NCBI GenBank assembly: GCA_964617625.1
Contig: CAZTZL010000018.1
Span: 1-45,115, forward strand
Source of the DNA: CAZTZL01 sp964617625
GTDB taxonomy: Bacteria; Zhuqueibacterota; QNDG01; DSAB01
Direction of reading: 5' to 3'
DNA: 45,115 nt
Part shown: positions 25,279 through 33,482 of the stretch, piece after piece
Numbering within the stretch: position 1 is the first letter of the stretch
Layout: each line of letters opens with the position of its first letter
Notes under the pieces: model-generated
Database searches by the model: none
What the model saw: the letters and a program-made list of their open reading frames with translations, nothing else
What the model was told of the DNA's origin: nothing
Translations under genes and position numbers: made by a program

Positions 25279-25902
25279 TTATTTTATACCAACTGCACAA
25301 TAAAAACCTCGATTCCCCTCTTCGGCATGGATCATCCGGATATGCTTAAATCCGGCTGATTCCAACATCTTCTGCACTTCTTCGGATTCAAATAAACGAA
25401 GTCCGTATCTGATAAATGATTGTTTTTGCAAACTTTCTCGATCTGTAAAACAGACAACAGCTGTGCCATTTTCAGCGAGTACCCGATGCATTTCGAAAAG
25501 AACCTGGTGTACATCTTTTAAAAAAAACAGGGTATTGATTGTGCAAACTTTGGTAAAACGCTTCGAAGCAAATGGCAATGCTTCAGCACGTGCCCTTCCA
25601 AGAAATATATGACCCTCTCTGAAAAAGAAACGACGCCGCCTTTTAAAACGCGCAATCATCAAAGGCGACAGGTCCACTCCAGCGACCAGACCCTGTTTCA
25701 TTTCAGCTCGTATGCGTCTCAACAAATATCCGCCGCCAAATCCGATCTCAATAATCCTGTCATTCGGTTGTAAATCGAGCTGTTCAAATACCAGATTGTT
25801 CAGAATTCGATTCCCAAAATTCCAGATACAGGGGAGCATGAAACGGCCAAAAAAACCCGACGGATGAATAAGCTGAGAGGCAAACTGTTTGGAAAATAAC
25901 AT
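25279..25902 (-). CDS. Class I SAM-dependent methyltransferase
   Basis: The 207-residue protein has motif I as IIEIGFGGGYLLRRI, an acidic motif II near GVDLSP, and the post-motif LFFLKDVHQVLFEMHRVLAENGTAVVCF typical of Methyltransf_11-type enzymes such as ubiquinone/menaquinone- or lipid-type methyltransferases. The substrate cannot be told. Its ATG shares one base with the stop of the next upstream gene (TAATG), so the two methyltransferases are translationally coupled. Confidence 0.85.
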   Translation of the reverse strand: MLFSKQFASQLIHPSGFFGRFMLPCIWNFGNRILNNLVFEQLDLQPNDRIIEIGFGGGYLLRRIRAEMKQGLVAGVDLSPLMIARFKRRRRFFFREGHIFLGRARAEALPFASKRFTKVCTINTLFFLKDVHQVLFEMHRVLAENGTAVVCFTDRESLQKQSFIRYGLRLFESEEVQKMLESAGFKHIRMIHAEEGNRGFYCAVGIK

Positions 25903-26654
25903 TATCCGGCTCCCGATTTTCCGGCAACAGCAAAAAGCCGGACTGCAGATTCATCGTACGGCCCGCCCTGCAGGTTCCCATAAATACCAACCGAACAGAA
26001 TCCGCATTCTCTGAGCAAAGCGGACAGTTCCATAGCAGAATAGATACGCAAATTGAATTCAAATTCTTCGATTTTTCCTTCTTTAAACATAATCCAGCGG
26101 TTGTTAATGAACCGCCAGTCTTTGCTCATTTTTCTTTCTTCCAACAGAAACGTTCCGTCGATTTCGCGCCAGCACCGGTCCTGGAAAATCCGGGCCAGCA
26201 CCTCTTTGCCCATCACTTCTATGATGAAGAAGCCATTGGTTTGAAGAGATCGGTGAACATTTCGCAACACCTGTTTGTTTTCTTCCGGTTCCGTGAAATA
26301 TCCGAACGAAGTAAACATCATCACGGCAAGATTAAAAGTATCCGGATCAGAATAAGTTCGCATGTCTTCCTGGATAAATTCGATATTGAGCTTTTCTTCC
26401 TTTGCCCGGTTTTCCGCTTTTTCGAGATAGAGTCGGGTCCGGTCCACGCCGGTTACGTAATGGCCTTTGCGGGCAAATTCCAGCGAATGCCGTCCCGTCC
26501 CGCAGCAGAGATCGAGAACAGAAGATTCGGGTTCCAGATTCACAAGCGAAATGATCTGCTCTACTTCCGTCGGCGCAGCCTTGAGATGTTCCTCGTCAAA
26601 TAAAAAAGGTTCTATCATTTGCCAGAAAGTATCATTCTCAAACCAGTTTTTCAT
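25902..26654 (-). CDS. Class I SAM-dependent methyltransferase
   Basis: The ~250-residue protein has motif I VLDLCCGTGRHSLEFA, motif II VTGVDRT, and motif IV FNLAVMMFTSFGYFTEPEENKQVLRNVHR. This is the common FCB/Firmicutes type that begins WFENDTFWQMIEPFLF; the target is not known. I chose ATG 26654 because GGAGAAG lies 7 nt upstream; the ORF extends to 26687. A 7-residue C-terminal GKSGAG precedes the stop that overlaps the next gene's ATG. Confidence 0.85.
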   Translation of the reverse strand: MKNWFENDTFWQMIEPFLFDEEHLKAAPTEVEQIISLVNLEPESSVLDLCCGTGRHSLEFARKGHYVTGVDRTRLYLEKAENRAKEEKLNIEFIQEDMRTYSDPDTFNLAVMMFTSFGYFTEPEENKQVLRNVHRSLQTNGFFIIEVMGKEVLARIFQDRCWREIDGTFLLEERKMSKDWRFINNRWIMFKEGKIEEFEFNLRIYSAMELSALLRECGFCSVGIYGNLQGGPYDESAVRLFAVAGKSGAG

Positions 26655-26688
26655 AATCAAACTTCTCCATACGTGCTTTGTTTTCATT

Positions 26689-26704
26689 CCCCCCTGCAGG
26701 GGGG
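26689..26704. repeat. GC palindrome in the gap between methyltransferase and nitroreductase
   Basis: CCCCCCTGCAGGGGGG is a perfect 16 bp palindrome, followed by a second G6 tract at 26712-26717. It is notable against the AT-rich surroundings. It sits just upstream of the methyltransferase operon and downstream of the nitroreductase, but lacks a T run. Confidence 0.6.
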
Positions 26705-26768
26705 AAAAGAAGGGGGGTGTCGTGTTTTATTTACTCAGGCCACTTGTCTACTCTGACCACTCCTTTAA

Positions 26769-27605
26769 TTATCCATTCCAATGAATATCGAAGCGTCTGC
26801 CCTCCACTTTGTTCCTGAATTTTTTGGAAGGAATGCCGATCCCGAAAGTCCCGTATATCTTTTCATTCTTTTTAAGTTTCAGCAATTTCCGAACGGATCT
26901 GCTTCGGTGAAAAGCCATTTGATTGCCGACCAGATTTCTGCAGCCCAGGCCCTTTGTCCTTGCATACAAATCAATATTGTATAGAATATACTGGGCACTT
27001 TCCACGGACAGCGGCATTCTTTTCAATCCGATAATAAACACCATCACAGGAGGCAGGCAACTATATCCCTTACTCGCTTTTAAACTGGCTTCCAGTTTGG
27101 GCTTGGCTCTTAAAAATTCATTCCGCATCGAGGGAGCGATCCATTGAACGAATAACAAAACAATTTTCTGACGATAAAAATACTGATAAATTTTCTTGTT
27201 AAACAAATAGAGCGCATGATCGATCTGATTCAGCCGATCCTGATCGTCAACCGCAACAACACGGAAATCGTGGCTGTGTGTCGGTGCATAAATACCGAAA
27301 TGGATAATCTCACTCAGAAGCTGACGGTCCGGCTTCTCCTCCTTAAAATGCCGGATGGTTCTTCTCTGTTTGAACAATTCAGAGAGTTGTTGGGATAAAG
27401 GCAGCAGGTCATTTTGAAATGGCTCCGGCTCCACATTTTCCCATCGAAGGGCCATCTGGGGACAAATGGCAATACACTGTGTGCAGGTGCTGCAAAATTT
27501 AGTTTCGATATGAACTTTTTTATTTTCCAGAACCATACAGTGCTCATGGCAGATATCCACGCAGAGTCCGCATCCATTGCATTTTTCCGGATCAAATGTA
27601 ATCAT
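26769..27605 (-). CDS. Ferredoxin-nitroreductase family protein
   Basis: The 278-residue protein has two [4Fe-4S] motifs at the N-terminus (CNGCGLCVDIC and CSTCTQCIAIC) joined to an FMN-binding nitroreductase domain: RRTIRHFKEEKP, APTHSHDFRVVAV (flavin contact), SAQYILYNIDLYARTKGLGCRNLVGNQ, and YGTFGIGIP. This iron-sulfur fused type occurs in anaerobes and reduces unknown organic substrates with ferredoxin-like electrons. GAGAGG precedes the ATG. Its upstream region runs into a palindrome and an assembly gap. Confidence 0.88.
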   Translation of the reverse strand: MITFDPEKCNGCGLCVDICHEHCMVLENKKVHIETKFCSTCTQCIAICPQMALRWENVEPEPFQNDLLPLSQQLSELFKQRRTIRHFKEEKPDRQLLSEIIHFGIYAPTHSHDFRVVAVDDQDRLNQIDHALYLFNKKIYQYFYRQKIVLLFVQWIAPSMRNEFLRAKPKLEASLKASKGYSCLPPVMVFIIGLKRMPLSVESAQYILYNIDLYARTKGLGCRNLVGNQMAFHRSRSVRKLLKLKKNEKIYGTFGIGIPSKKFRNKVEGRRFDIHWNG

Positions 27606-27639
27606 TCGAGCCTCTCAAATAAATGCTTAGCTCTTCTCT

Positions 27640-27664
27640 CGTTCCCAAACTCAGTTTGGGAACG
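27640..27664. repeat. Perfect 12 bp inverted repeat next to an assembly gap
   Basis: CGTTCCCAAACT, one C, AGTTTGGGAACG. The gap starts 7 bp later, so a multicopy repeat may have broken the assembly here. Confidence 0.7.
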
Positions 27665-27670
27665 ATTGAA

Positions 27671-27770
27671 NNNNNNNNNNNNNNNNNNNNNNNNNNNNNN
27701 NNNNNNNNNNNNNNNNNNNNNNNNNNNNNNNNNNNNNNNNNNNNNNNNNNNNNNNNNNNNNNNNNNNNNN
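27671..27770. other. Assembly gap (100 N)
   Basis: Exactly 100 N, a nominal scaffold gap of unknown true size. ORFs that appear to run across it are not real evidence of coding. Confidence 0.99.
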
Positions 27771-27800
27771 AAGGAAAAGCTTCAACTCATCCGACTGCTT

Positions 27801-28313
27801 TCATTTCTTCTTCGCTGCATTGAAACCAAACAATACACTCAAACGGACACTTTTCTTACTCATGGCAATAGAAAAGTTCAACGGAATATTCAGTTTCCCA
27901 CTTTTTGTCGTTACTCCGCAGGCGATAACATATCCTGCTCCAGCCAGGGAGACATTGGGGCCAAGACCAAATTCAACGCCATCAGGGGAACGGATACCAA
28001 CCAGCATACTTAAACTGGGAAGGAATATGCCCTGCTCCATACCACCAACCAGCAGCACCATTTCAGTGACACAGGTTGTGCCGCCTTCTACTGTAAAAAA
28101 TCGAGTCTCCCATTGCCAGCCAAATTGCGTAATAAAGGGTCCAGCATCTAACTCGTCCTGCAATTTATCAGCGGCTTTTCCAGTGACAAGTGTGACACCC
28201 AGTCTAGGACCGACTAAATTTGTATATCCGGAAGTTGAGGTAGAGGATGAATCTGTCTGGGCACAAATATAACAAAATGGGAATAACATTAAAATCAGAA
28301 TAATCCATTTCAT
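27801..28313 (-). CDS. Exported beta-rich protein, probable outer-membrane type
   Basis: The 170-residue protein has a clear signal peptide (WIILILMLFPFCYICA with cleavage before Q) and alternating hydrophobic strands rich in Gly and aromatic residues (GWQWETRFFTVEGG, VEFGLGPNVSLAGAGYVI, LNIPLNFSIAM, VRLSVLFGFN). It looks like a small outer-membrane barrel or lipid-exposed periplasmic beta protein. The last residue before the basic tail is not the usual barrel Phe. It ends 30 bp from the assembly gap, but the stop is present. AAGGAGGG precedes the ATG. Confidence 0.7.
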   Translation of the reverse strand: MKWIILILMLFPFCYICAQTDSSSTSTSGYTNLVGPRLGVTLVTGKAADKLQDELDAGPFITQFGWQWETRFFTVEGGTTCVTEMVLLVGGMEQGIFLPSLSMLVGIRSPDGVEFGLGPNVSLAGAGYVIACGVTTKSGKLNIPLNFSIAMSKKSVRLSVLFGFNAAKKK

Positions 28314-28347
28314 TATTCAGCCCTCCTTTCCTCTTTGATTTTAAATG

Positions 28348-28376
28348 TATTTGATCCTCCAGAACATCCATGTCAA
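28348..28376 (-). promoter_or_regulatory. Putative promoter for the exported beta-rich protein
   Basis: Minus strand: perfect TTGACA at 28376-28371, 17 nt, CAAATA at 28353-28348. The -10 is weak. The rest of 28377-28502 is AT-rich and holds no gene. Confidence 0.4.
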
Positions 28377-28502
28377 GTATCTTATTGGCGATGGAAATAT
28401 ATCGTATATGAGATGTATTTTACGAACGGACAAAATCTCTATCTAAAAATAACGTCATTTTTCACACAAATCAAGAAAAATTCAACTGGAACAGAACAAC
28501 AT

Positions 28503-28540
28503 AAAAAAACCTTCCAGGGCGCTTGAAGCTCCCTGAAAGG
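28503..28540 (-). terminator. Rho-independent terminator after tRNA-Pro
   Basis: Minus strand: CCTTTCAGGG at 28540-28531 pairs with CCCTGGAAGG at 28519-28510 (one mismatch), followed by seven T (28509-28503). Confidence 0.85.
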
Positions 28541-28560
28541 CAGATATGATTCATCATTTG

Positions 28561-28635
28561 TCGGGGCGGTGAGATTTGAACTCACGACCCCCTGCTCCCA
28601 AAGCAGGTGCGCTAGCCGGGCTGCGCTACGCCCCG
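28561..28635 (-). tRNA. tRNA-Pro (anticodon UGG)
   Basis: The minus strand folds as a 75 nt cloverleaf: acceptor CGGGGCG with CGCCCCG, D-arm GTAGCGCAGCCCGG region, anticodon stem CCTGC/GCAGG with loop TTTGGGA giving UGG, and T-arm GTGAG-TTCAAAT-CTCAC. The discriminator is A and CCA is not encoded. It lies 13 nt after the rdgB stop and 20 nt before the terminator stem. Confidence 0.95.
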
Positions 28636-28648
28636 AATATAATAAAAA

Positions 28649-29269
28649 TTAAACGTTTTCCTGAATCTTGGGAAAAAATTTCTCCTTTAATTTCTCTGCC
28701 ATTTTTCTAAAAGCAATCCCACGGTGACTGATCCGGTTCTTTGCTTCGGTACCGAGTTCCGCGAAGGTCTTCCCGATCTCCGGCAGATAAAACAGCGGAT
28801 CGTAACCGAATCCGCCTTCTCCCCGACACGCATCCAGAATCACACCTTCGCAGATTCCTTCCACAGTAAATTCTTCATCCGAATCCGCATAAGCCACCAC
28901 ACAGCGGAACCGCGCACCGCGTTCTTCTGCAGGAACGCCTTTCATCAATCTCAACAGCTTTTCACAATTGTCGCTGTAACTGGCATCCTCTCCGGCAAAC
29001 CGGCTTGACCAGACACCCGGCGCGCCATTGAGATAATCTACTTCCAGACCCGTATCATCTGCTATGGATGGAATTTGTGTCCACTGGAACGATTCTTTCG
29101 CTTTTTTCAGCGCATTGGCTTCCAGTGTATCTCCATCCTCGATAATCTCACCCATCTCCGGGAAATCGAGCAATGAAACCAGATCCCATCGCGGATTATT
29201 CAATATCACCCGGATCTCTTTGATTTTATCAGGATTCCTTGTCGCCAGATTCAGACGGTCCGGTTTCAT
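28649..29269 (-). CDS. rdgB: dITP/XTP pyrophosphatase (RdgB/HAM1)
   Basis: The 206-residue protein is full length and has the family landmarks: LATRNPDKIKEI at the substrate site, SIADDTGLEVDYLNGAPGVWSSRFAG with the metal-binding Asp pair, GFGYDPLFYLP, and SHRGIAFRKM. It hydrolyses non-canonical purine nucleoside triphosphates (dITP, XTP) to monophosphates and prevents their incorporation into DNA. It is 4 bp downstream of the zinc-ribbon gene and upstream of tRNA-Pro on the same strand, so the tRNA is probably cut from an operon transcript. Confidence 0.95.
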   Translation of the reverse strand: MKPDRLNLATRNPDKIKEIRVILNNPRWDLVSLLDFPEMGEIIEDGDTLEANALKKAKESFQWTQIPSIADDTGLEVDYLNGAPGVWSSRFAGEDASYSDNCEKLLRLMKGVPAEERGARFRCVVAYADSDEEFTVEGICEGVILDACRGEGGFGYDPLFYLPEIGKTFAELGTEAKNRISHRGIAFRKMAEKLKEKFFPKIQENV

Positions 29270-29273
29270 CCGT

Positions 29274-29657
29274 TCAGCCTTCTGCTTTTGGTTCCGCGCC
29301 GCCTGATTCAGGTGCTTTAACTTCTTCCGGTTGATCTACGGCAGCCGGTTCTTGATCGACAGTTTCAGATGGTTTGGCTTCTTCCGGCTGAACTTTTACA
29401 TCCGGTTCGACACCGCCGGACTGAATCAGTTCGACCTTGGGCGTTTGGCCTCTGACAATCGGTTCCATTATATTATTTTCATTGCATTTGCAGACACCCA
29501 CAAAACTCTGCATAAACCGGTACGCATTTGTCTTTTCAGATAACTCCGAAGCAACCAGTTTGACGGTCATGATTGTTTCCCCGCACTTCGGACAGCGTTT
29601 GAGAAAAGCACTCTTATCTTTCGACATTTTGTCTGCAAAACTCTGAATTTTTGCCAT
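29274..29657 (-). CDS. Small zinc-ribbon protein with acidic tail
   Basis: The 127-residue protein starts MAKIQSFADKMSKDKSAFLK and has a CPKCGE...CKC arrangement (first pair about residues 22-25, second pair about 56-58) consistent with a single zinc site. After residue ~70 it is a Glu/Pro/Val low-complexity tail. Similar short proteins occur near rdgB-type genes in this phylum by my recollection only; function unknown. I chose the ATG at 29657 since GGAGG sits 8 nt upstream; the ORF could run to 29717 into the upstream gene. Confidence 0.7.
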   Translation of the reverse strand: MAKIQSFADKMSKDKSAFLKRCPKCGETIMTVKLVASELSEKTNAYRFMQSFVGVCKCNENNIMEPIVRGQTPKVELIQSGGVEPDVKVQPEEAKPSETVDQEPAAVDQPEEVKAPESGGAEPKAEG

Positions 29658-29676
29658 TGAATATCCTCCAAATAAT

Positions 29677-30948
29677 TTATTCGATTTGAAACTTTGCTGA
29701 CTGGGATGATTTGCCATCCCTGCTCAGTGATTCCAACTGTTTGCTCAGGCGAATCTTCTCCAATACGGACTGTAAAAGAAGAGACGTGACACCAAGTATC
29801 TCTTTTCCGCTTTCACCATATTTTGCTACTTCCCTGCTTTCCAAACTGATACATCCCCACGCGTCTTCAAGTGTTCCAAGGGGAATCCCCAGAAATGAAC
29901 GTAAACCATGATTCGTACTTTCATTTTGAAAATATCGGGGCCTTGGATAATTGCCTTTTTCCATATCTTCGATCACGATGGGACTATTTCTTTTTAAAAT
30001 CCATCCATTAATGCCCTCATCCAACGGGAAGCGGGTCCCCCGGTCCATATTATCGATCTGGCCGAAAACATAACGGATATTTCCTTTATCCCCTTCTGTG
30101 ATACAGAGCGTAAACCGGTCGAAATGAAACAGACCTTTAATATGCTGGACAAAACATGAAATCGCCTCTTCTTGATCATTCACGGTTTCCAGTGATCGAA
30201 TAAGATCCATGTGAACACGATAGAGCTTCTGATCCCTTTCCCACCTGAGCCCTTGATGATAAACAATCATCACCTGTGTGATCAATCGGCCGCATCGGGA
30301 CAAGAGGCCCGCATCATCCTCGCTAAAATTATCGGCAGCTTCACTGCCTGCACTCAGAACACCCAAGATCTTATCATTCCAGATAAGAGGAATCCCGACA
30401 AACGAATGGATATCGGGTCCGCTCATACCGGCCATACTCACTCCCGCTGGCAGTTCATTGTTGATAAACCGGGAACCGGATTTGGCAACCTGATAAATCA
30501 ATCCACCTTTTTGAATGGCAACTTTGCGATCGATTTTTCCATAATGGGATTCCCCTGTCTGGAATTCCAGCGTATCTCCGTCCCGCTGAAGATACAGGGC
30601 CGCACACGATGCAGCCAGAGCGCCCCTGACCACGCTGATGAATTCCTGACAGTACCAGTGAAAAGCTTTTCCAAATCCTTTCCACTGATCTCCCATTTCA
30701 GAAGCGGTTTCCTCTTCTTCAGAAGAATCCTCTTCCGATGGCTGAGTCTCATCGATAATGGTTTTTTCCACTCCCGCATGAGACCATATGCCATAGAACA
30801 AAAATAAAACCAGCACAAAAAGGAGACCCTTAAAAAGAAATCCCCACAATCCGCTTCTCGATACCGGCAGAAAAAAACCGACTGCCACAAAAATAAGAAG
30901 CATTAAAAATCCCCAAGGCATCCATTTGTTTCCGGGAAGGACTGCCAA
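29677..30948 (-). CDS. Membrane protein with two GAF domains
   Basis: The 423-residue protein has two N-terminal TM helices (residues ~10-28 and ~33-53), a short acidic linker, and two GAF-type sensor domains (~95-225 and ~240-405). The GAF ends are recognisable (SFVGIPLIWNDKILGVLSAGSE and RSFLGIPLGTLEDAWGCISLES). No kinase, cyclase or HD-GYP output domain is attached, so it would signal through a partner. It starts at TTG 30948 with AAGGAG 5 nt upstream, and leads an operon with the zinc-ribbon protein, rdgB and tRNA-Pro. Confidence 0.85.
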   Translation of the reverse strand: MAVLPGNKWMPWGFLMLLIFVAVGFFLPVSRSGLWGFLFKGLLFVLVLFLFYGIWSHAGVEKTIIDETQPSEEDSSEEEETASEMGDQWKGFGKAFHWYCQEFISVVRGALAASCAALYLQRDGDTLEFQTGESHYGKIDRKVAIQKGGLIYQVAKSGSRFINNELPAGVSMAGMSGPDIHSFVGIPLIWNDKILGVLSAGSEAADNFSEDDAGLLSRCGRLITQVMIVYHQGLRWERDQKLYRVHMDLIRSLETVNDQEEAISCFVQHIKGLFHFDRFTLCITEGDKGNIRYVFGQIDNMDRGTRFPLDEGINGWILKRNSPIVIEDMEKGNYPRPRYFQNESTNHGLRSFLGIPLGTLEDAWGCISLESREVAKYGESGKEILGVTSLLLQSVLEKIRLSKQLESLSRDGKSSQSAKFQIE

Positions 30949-31173
30949 ATGTTCTCCTTATTCCCAAAGCCAATCAACCGATTCGGTGCAAGTTACAGGA
31001 AATGAAACACCTCTCGTGCCATCCGGCGGAATGAACTACTCCACTGTAAGCAGCGGAGTATCAAAGACAAAAACATTGAAAATCCCCAGTAGCGGAGAAT
31101 TAAATCCTTGTCCGCTTCTGGCAGGATTAAAATGAATTCCATATAATTTAAGAAAAAAGGAACGAAAGTCAAT
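30949..31173. other. Intergenic stretch with one hairpin
   Basis: No credible gene. An imperfect 9 bp stem (ACTCCACTG with CAGCGGAGT, loop TAAG) lies near 31038-31060. A promoter for the GAF operon must be here but I cannot single one out. Confidence 0.4.
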
Positions 31174-31205
31174 AAAAAACCCCGTAATAAATTTTCTGTA
31201 CGGGG
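31174..31205 (-). terminator. Rho-independent terminator after the HtrA-like gene
   Basis: Minus strand: CCCCGTA at 31205-31199, 12 nt loop, TACGGGG at 31186-31180, then six T (31179-31174). It closes the sigma/anti-sigma/HtrA-like operon. Confidence 0.8.
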
Positions 31206-31238
31206 ATTGATGGTTGGTATTGTTTTTATTTGATAATG

Positions 31239-32237
31239 TTATGGCTTGCCCGGATAAAATTTCCTCGGCACCCACGGTTCCGGATGGATCTCAATATTTT
31301 TCTTGAAAAGCGCGTTATCTTTCCGAATTAAAACTTTAACGTGTTGATTGGGAGAAGTTTGTTGGACCCACTGTGCCAGTTCCTGAGCATCCTGCACCTG
31401 TCTTCCCTCAAACTCGACGATAATGTCCCCAACGCAAATATCGGCTTGAGCAGCAGGCCCACCCGGAACAAGGCGGACAACTTGAACGCCTTTGTTTTCG
31501 TCCTTTTCTATAACATTAACAACGGAAACGCCGATCCATCCTTTTTGATCATCGTAACTACTCAGGACAGAATCCATTATACATCGGACTCGTTCAATGG
31601 GCAGACCAACATCCGTGGCATCCTTATCCTCTGTTTGATGCTTCCGGCAGATGCGTCCCATAAAAATACCGACATTCTCCCCACTCTGGTTAAACAGAGG
31701 ACTTCCGCAATTACCGGGAGGAACCAGCGCGGAAAGTTTAAGCGTGCCATCGGGATTGACTCCCAAAAATTTGACCAGAGTAAGCGACGGGAAAAAACCG
31801 AGAGAATTTCCAAGCAAAGCGAGCGACATATTTTCACTTAGTTCGGTGGAATTGCCCATGGTCATCGGGGTCAATCCTTCCAGAGGTATCTTTAATAAAG
31901 CCAGCTCAGTGCCTTCATCACAATAGACGATCCAGGCAGGACTTTCGCGCCCATCGGAAAGTGAGACAACAATACTGTCCGATCCCAAGACACAATTATC
32001 GCGGGTCACCAAGAATCCATGTTCATTATATATAAATCCTGTGCCGGCACGGCTTTTCCGATATTCCTCAACTGAATAAAAAGCGTGAACTCTCACGACC
32101 GAAGCTTTGGCTTCCTGTATTTGCTTTGCCATATCCCAGATCGGATGAGAGCGTGAACGGGGTGAATTTTGAGCAAGAACGGGCTGAAATAAATTCAGCA
32201 CATAAATAGTCGAGAAAATGAAATAGCCTGCCCGCAT
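31239..32237 (-). CDS. HtrA/DegP-like protein with replaced catalytic triad (pseudoprotease) and PDZ domain
   Basis: The 332-residue exported protein (signal peptide to about LAQ23) has a chymotrypsin-like domain (~45-200) and a PDZ domain (~225-315; GVQVVRLVPGGPAAQADICVGDIIVEF). The scaffold matches HtrA well, but all three catalytic positions differ. The His motif TNNHVV reads TRDNCV (Asn81), the Asp motif TDLALLKI reads TELALLKI (Glu111), and the Ser motif GNSGGPL reads GNCGSPL (Cys177). It is therefore probably a non-proteolytic binding or sensing protein of the periplasm. It is the last gene of an operon with an ECF sigma factor and its anti-sigma factor, 16 bp after the latter, recalling algU-mucA..mucD and rpoE-rse arrangements. 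Confidence 0.88.
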   Translation of the reverse strand: MRAGYFIFSTIYVLNLFQPVLAQNSPRSRSHPIWDMAKQIQEAKASVVRVHAFYSVEEYRKSRAGTGFIYNEHGFLVTRDNCVLGSDSIVVSLSDGRESPAWIVYCDEGTELALLKIPLEGLTPMTMGNSTELSENMSLALLGNSLGFFPSLTLVKFLGVNPDGTLKLSALVPPGNCGSPLFNQSGENVGIFMGRICRKHQTEDKDATDVGLPIERVRCIMDSVLSSYDDQKGWIGVSVVNVIEKDENKGVQVVRLVPGGPAAQADICVGDIIVEFEGRQVQDAQELAQWVQQTSPNQHVKVLIRKDNALFKKNIEIHPEPWVPRKFYPGKP

Positions 32238-32253
32238 AGATGATGCACTTTTG

Positions 32254-32826
32254 TTAAAAATCGACGGGTGTCAGAAATGCCTGAACACCATTATTCTCCT
32301 GTGGCAGATAGACAGTATCAACGGCTGCAGAAGACGGCTTCCTGTCATCACGGGAAATAGAAACCGAAGAAGGAGCCGGGTAATCGTCTATGACATAATC
32401 GACTTGCCCGTTGAATTGAGAACCGGAAGAAGAAACAGGAGAAGGTTTTGTTGCTTCGGCGATAATGCTTTTATTCAAGACTGTGGTCTTTTTATCGATC
32501 ATCCAGAAACCTGAAATAACCATCAAAACCACCAATCCCGCTGCCGGAATCCATCGGAGAGAAAATCCGTATGTACGGGGAACAAATTCTCGTTTCCCAG
32601 CCATTTCCCGACGGATGCGCTCTCTTAAAAGGATATGAAAATTTTCAGATGCCTGGATGTTTGAAAGATTTTTAATCCGGGATTGCATCGAACGAATTTG
32701 GTTTAAAAATCCCTTACAATTCAGACATTCTTTCAAATGCTGTTCAACAAGCTTCTTTTGAAGTACATCGAGCTCATCATCAATGAATTTGAACAGGCTT
32801 TTTCGAAACTTTTTACAAGGGGGCAT
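32254..32826 (-). CDS. Anti-sigma factor with ZAS zinc-finger domain
   Basis: The 190-residue protein has an N-terminal ZAS-type domain with the HxxxCxxC motif (EQHLKECLNC), one TM helix (WIPAAGLVVLMVISGFWMI, about residues 92-110) and a Ser/Val-rich periplasmic tail. It would bind and silence the adjacent ECF sigma factor from the membrane and release it on envelope signals. I chose ATG 32826 because GGAG is 8 nt upstream; a GTG two codons earlier is too close to that site. It lies 15 bp after the sigma gene. Confidence 0.85.
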   Translation of the reverse strand: MPPCKKFRKSLFKFIDDELDVLQKKLVEQHLKECLNCKGFLNQIRSMQSRIKNLSNIQASENFHILLRERIRREMAGKREFVPRTYGFSLRWIPAAGLVVLMVISGFWMIDKKTTVLNKSIIAEATKPSPVSSSGSQFNGQVDYVIDDYPAPSSVSISRDDRKPSSAAVDTVYLPQENNGVQAFLTPVDF

Positions 32827-32841
32827 AAGCACTACTCCGTC

Positions 32842-33453
32842 TTATTTATCCAGGAGATGTTGTAATTTTTTCTGTAATCTCAAACGACCTCTGTTGACTC
32901 TCGACTTCACCGTCCCGATCGGGATTTTCAATATTTTACTGATCTCTTCATAAGAGAACTCCTTAATATCTCTTAGCACAACTACTTCTTTGAATTTGAC
33001 AGGCAAAGCGTTGATTTCATCATGGATCTCTTTTTCATTCATCCTTGTATTTACTATACGATCCGTTGAGGCAAAAGGATCCGGAAGTTCATACTCTTTG
33101 TCTTCATATCCCATTTGGCTCAGGGACAATAATTTTCTCCTCCGTCTTCTACGAAGTTCTGTTTTTGCCAGATTGCCAGCGATGGTGTATATCCAGGTCG
33201 AGAATTTGGCAATATTACGATAGAGATGTTTGTTTCTAAATACACGAAGAAAAGTCTCCTGAACAACATCTTCCGCATCTATCCGATCCCCCAAGAAATG
33301 ATATACAAAGTTAATCAGGGGATTTTTATAACGATGAACGATTTGTTCAAAGGCATAGACATCTCCGTTTTGAAAGCGGGCAATCAACTCTTCATCTGTA
33401 GGAGAAGATCGATTCTCTGCCTGTTGAACATCTGTTTTCGATTTATCTAACAA
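32842..33453 (-). CDS. ECF-family RNA polymerase sigma factor
   Basis: The 203-residue protein has region 2 (DEELIARFQNGDVYAFEQIVHRYKN, DRIDAEDVVQETFLRVFRN, FSTWIYTIAGNLAKTELRRRRR) and region 4 (LPVKFKEVVVLRDIKEFSYEEISKILKIPIGTVKSRVNRGRLRLQKKL). Together with the ZAS anti-sigma gene this is a standard membrane-controlled stress sigma module. It starts at TTG with AGAGG 6 nt upstream, and lies 29 bp after holA, so it may be read from the holA transcript as well. Confidence 0.95.
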   Translation of the reverse strand: MLDKSKTDVQQAENRSSPTDEELIARFQNGDVYAFEQIVHRYKNPLINFVYHFLGDRIDAEDVVQETFLRVFRNKHLYRNIAKFSTWIYTIAGNLAKTELRRRRRRKLLSLSQMGYEDKEYELPDPFASTDRIVNTRMNEKEIHDEINALPVKFKEVVVLRDIKEFSYEEISKILKIPIGTVKSRVNRGRLRLQKKLQHLLDK

Positions 33454-33482
33454 ACCTGACCTCTAAAAGTTCCGCATTTTCT

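Noticed and set aside
27414..28013. Plus-strand ORF spanning the N gap
   Set aside because: It is kept open by the Ns and is antisense to two well-supported genes.
31036..31275. 79-codon minus-strand ORF after the HtrA-like gene
   Set aside because: It overlaps the end of the HtrA-like gene in another frame, contains the terminator hairpin, and has no ribosome site.
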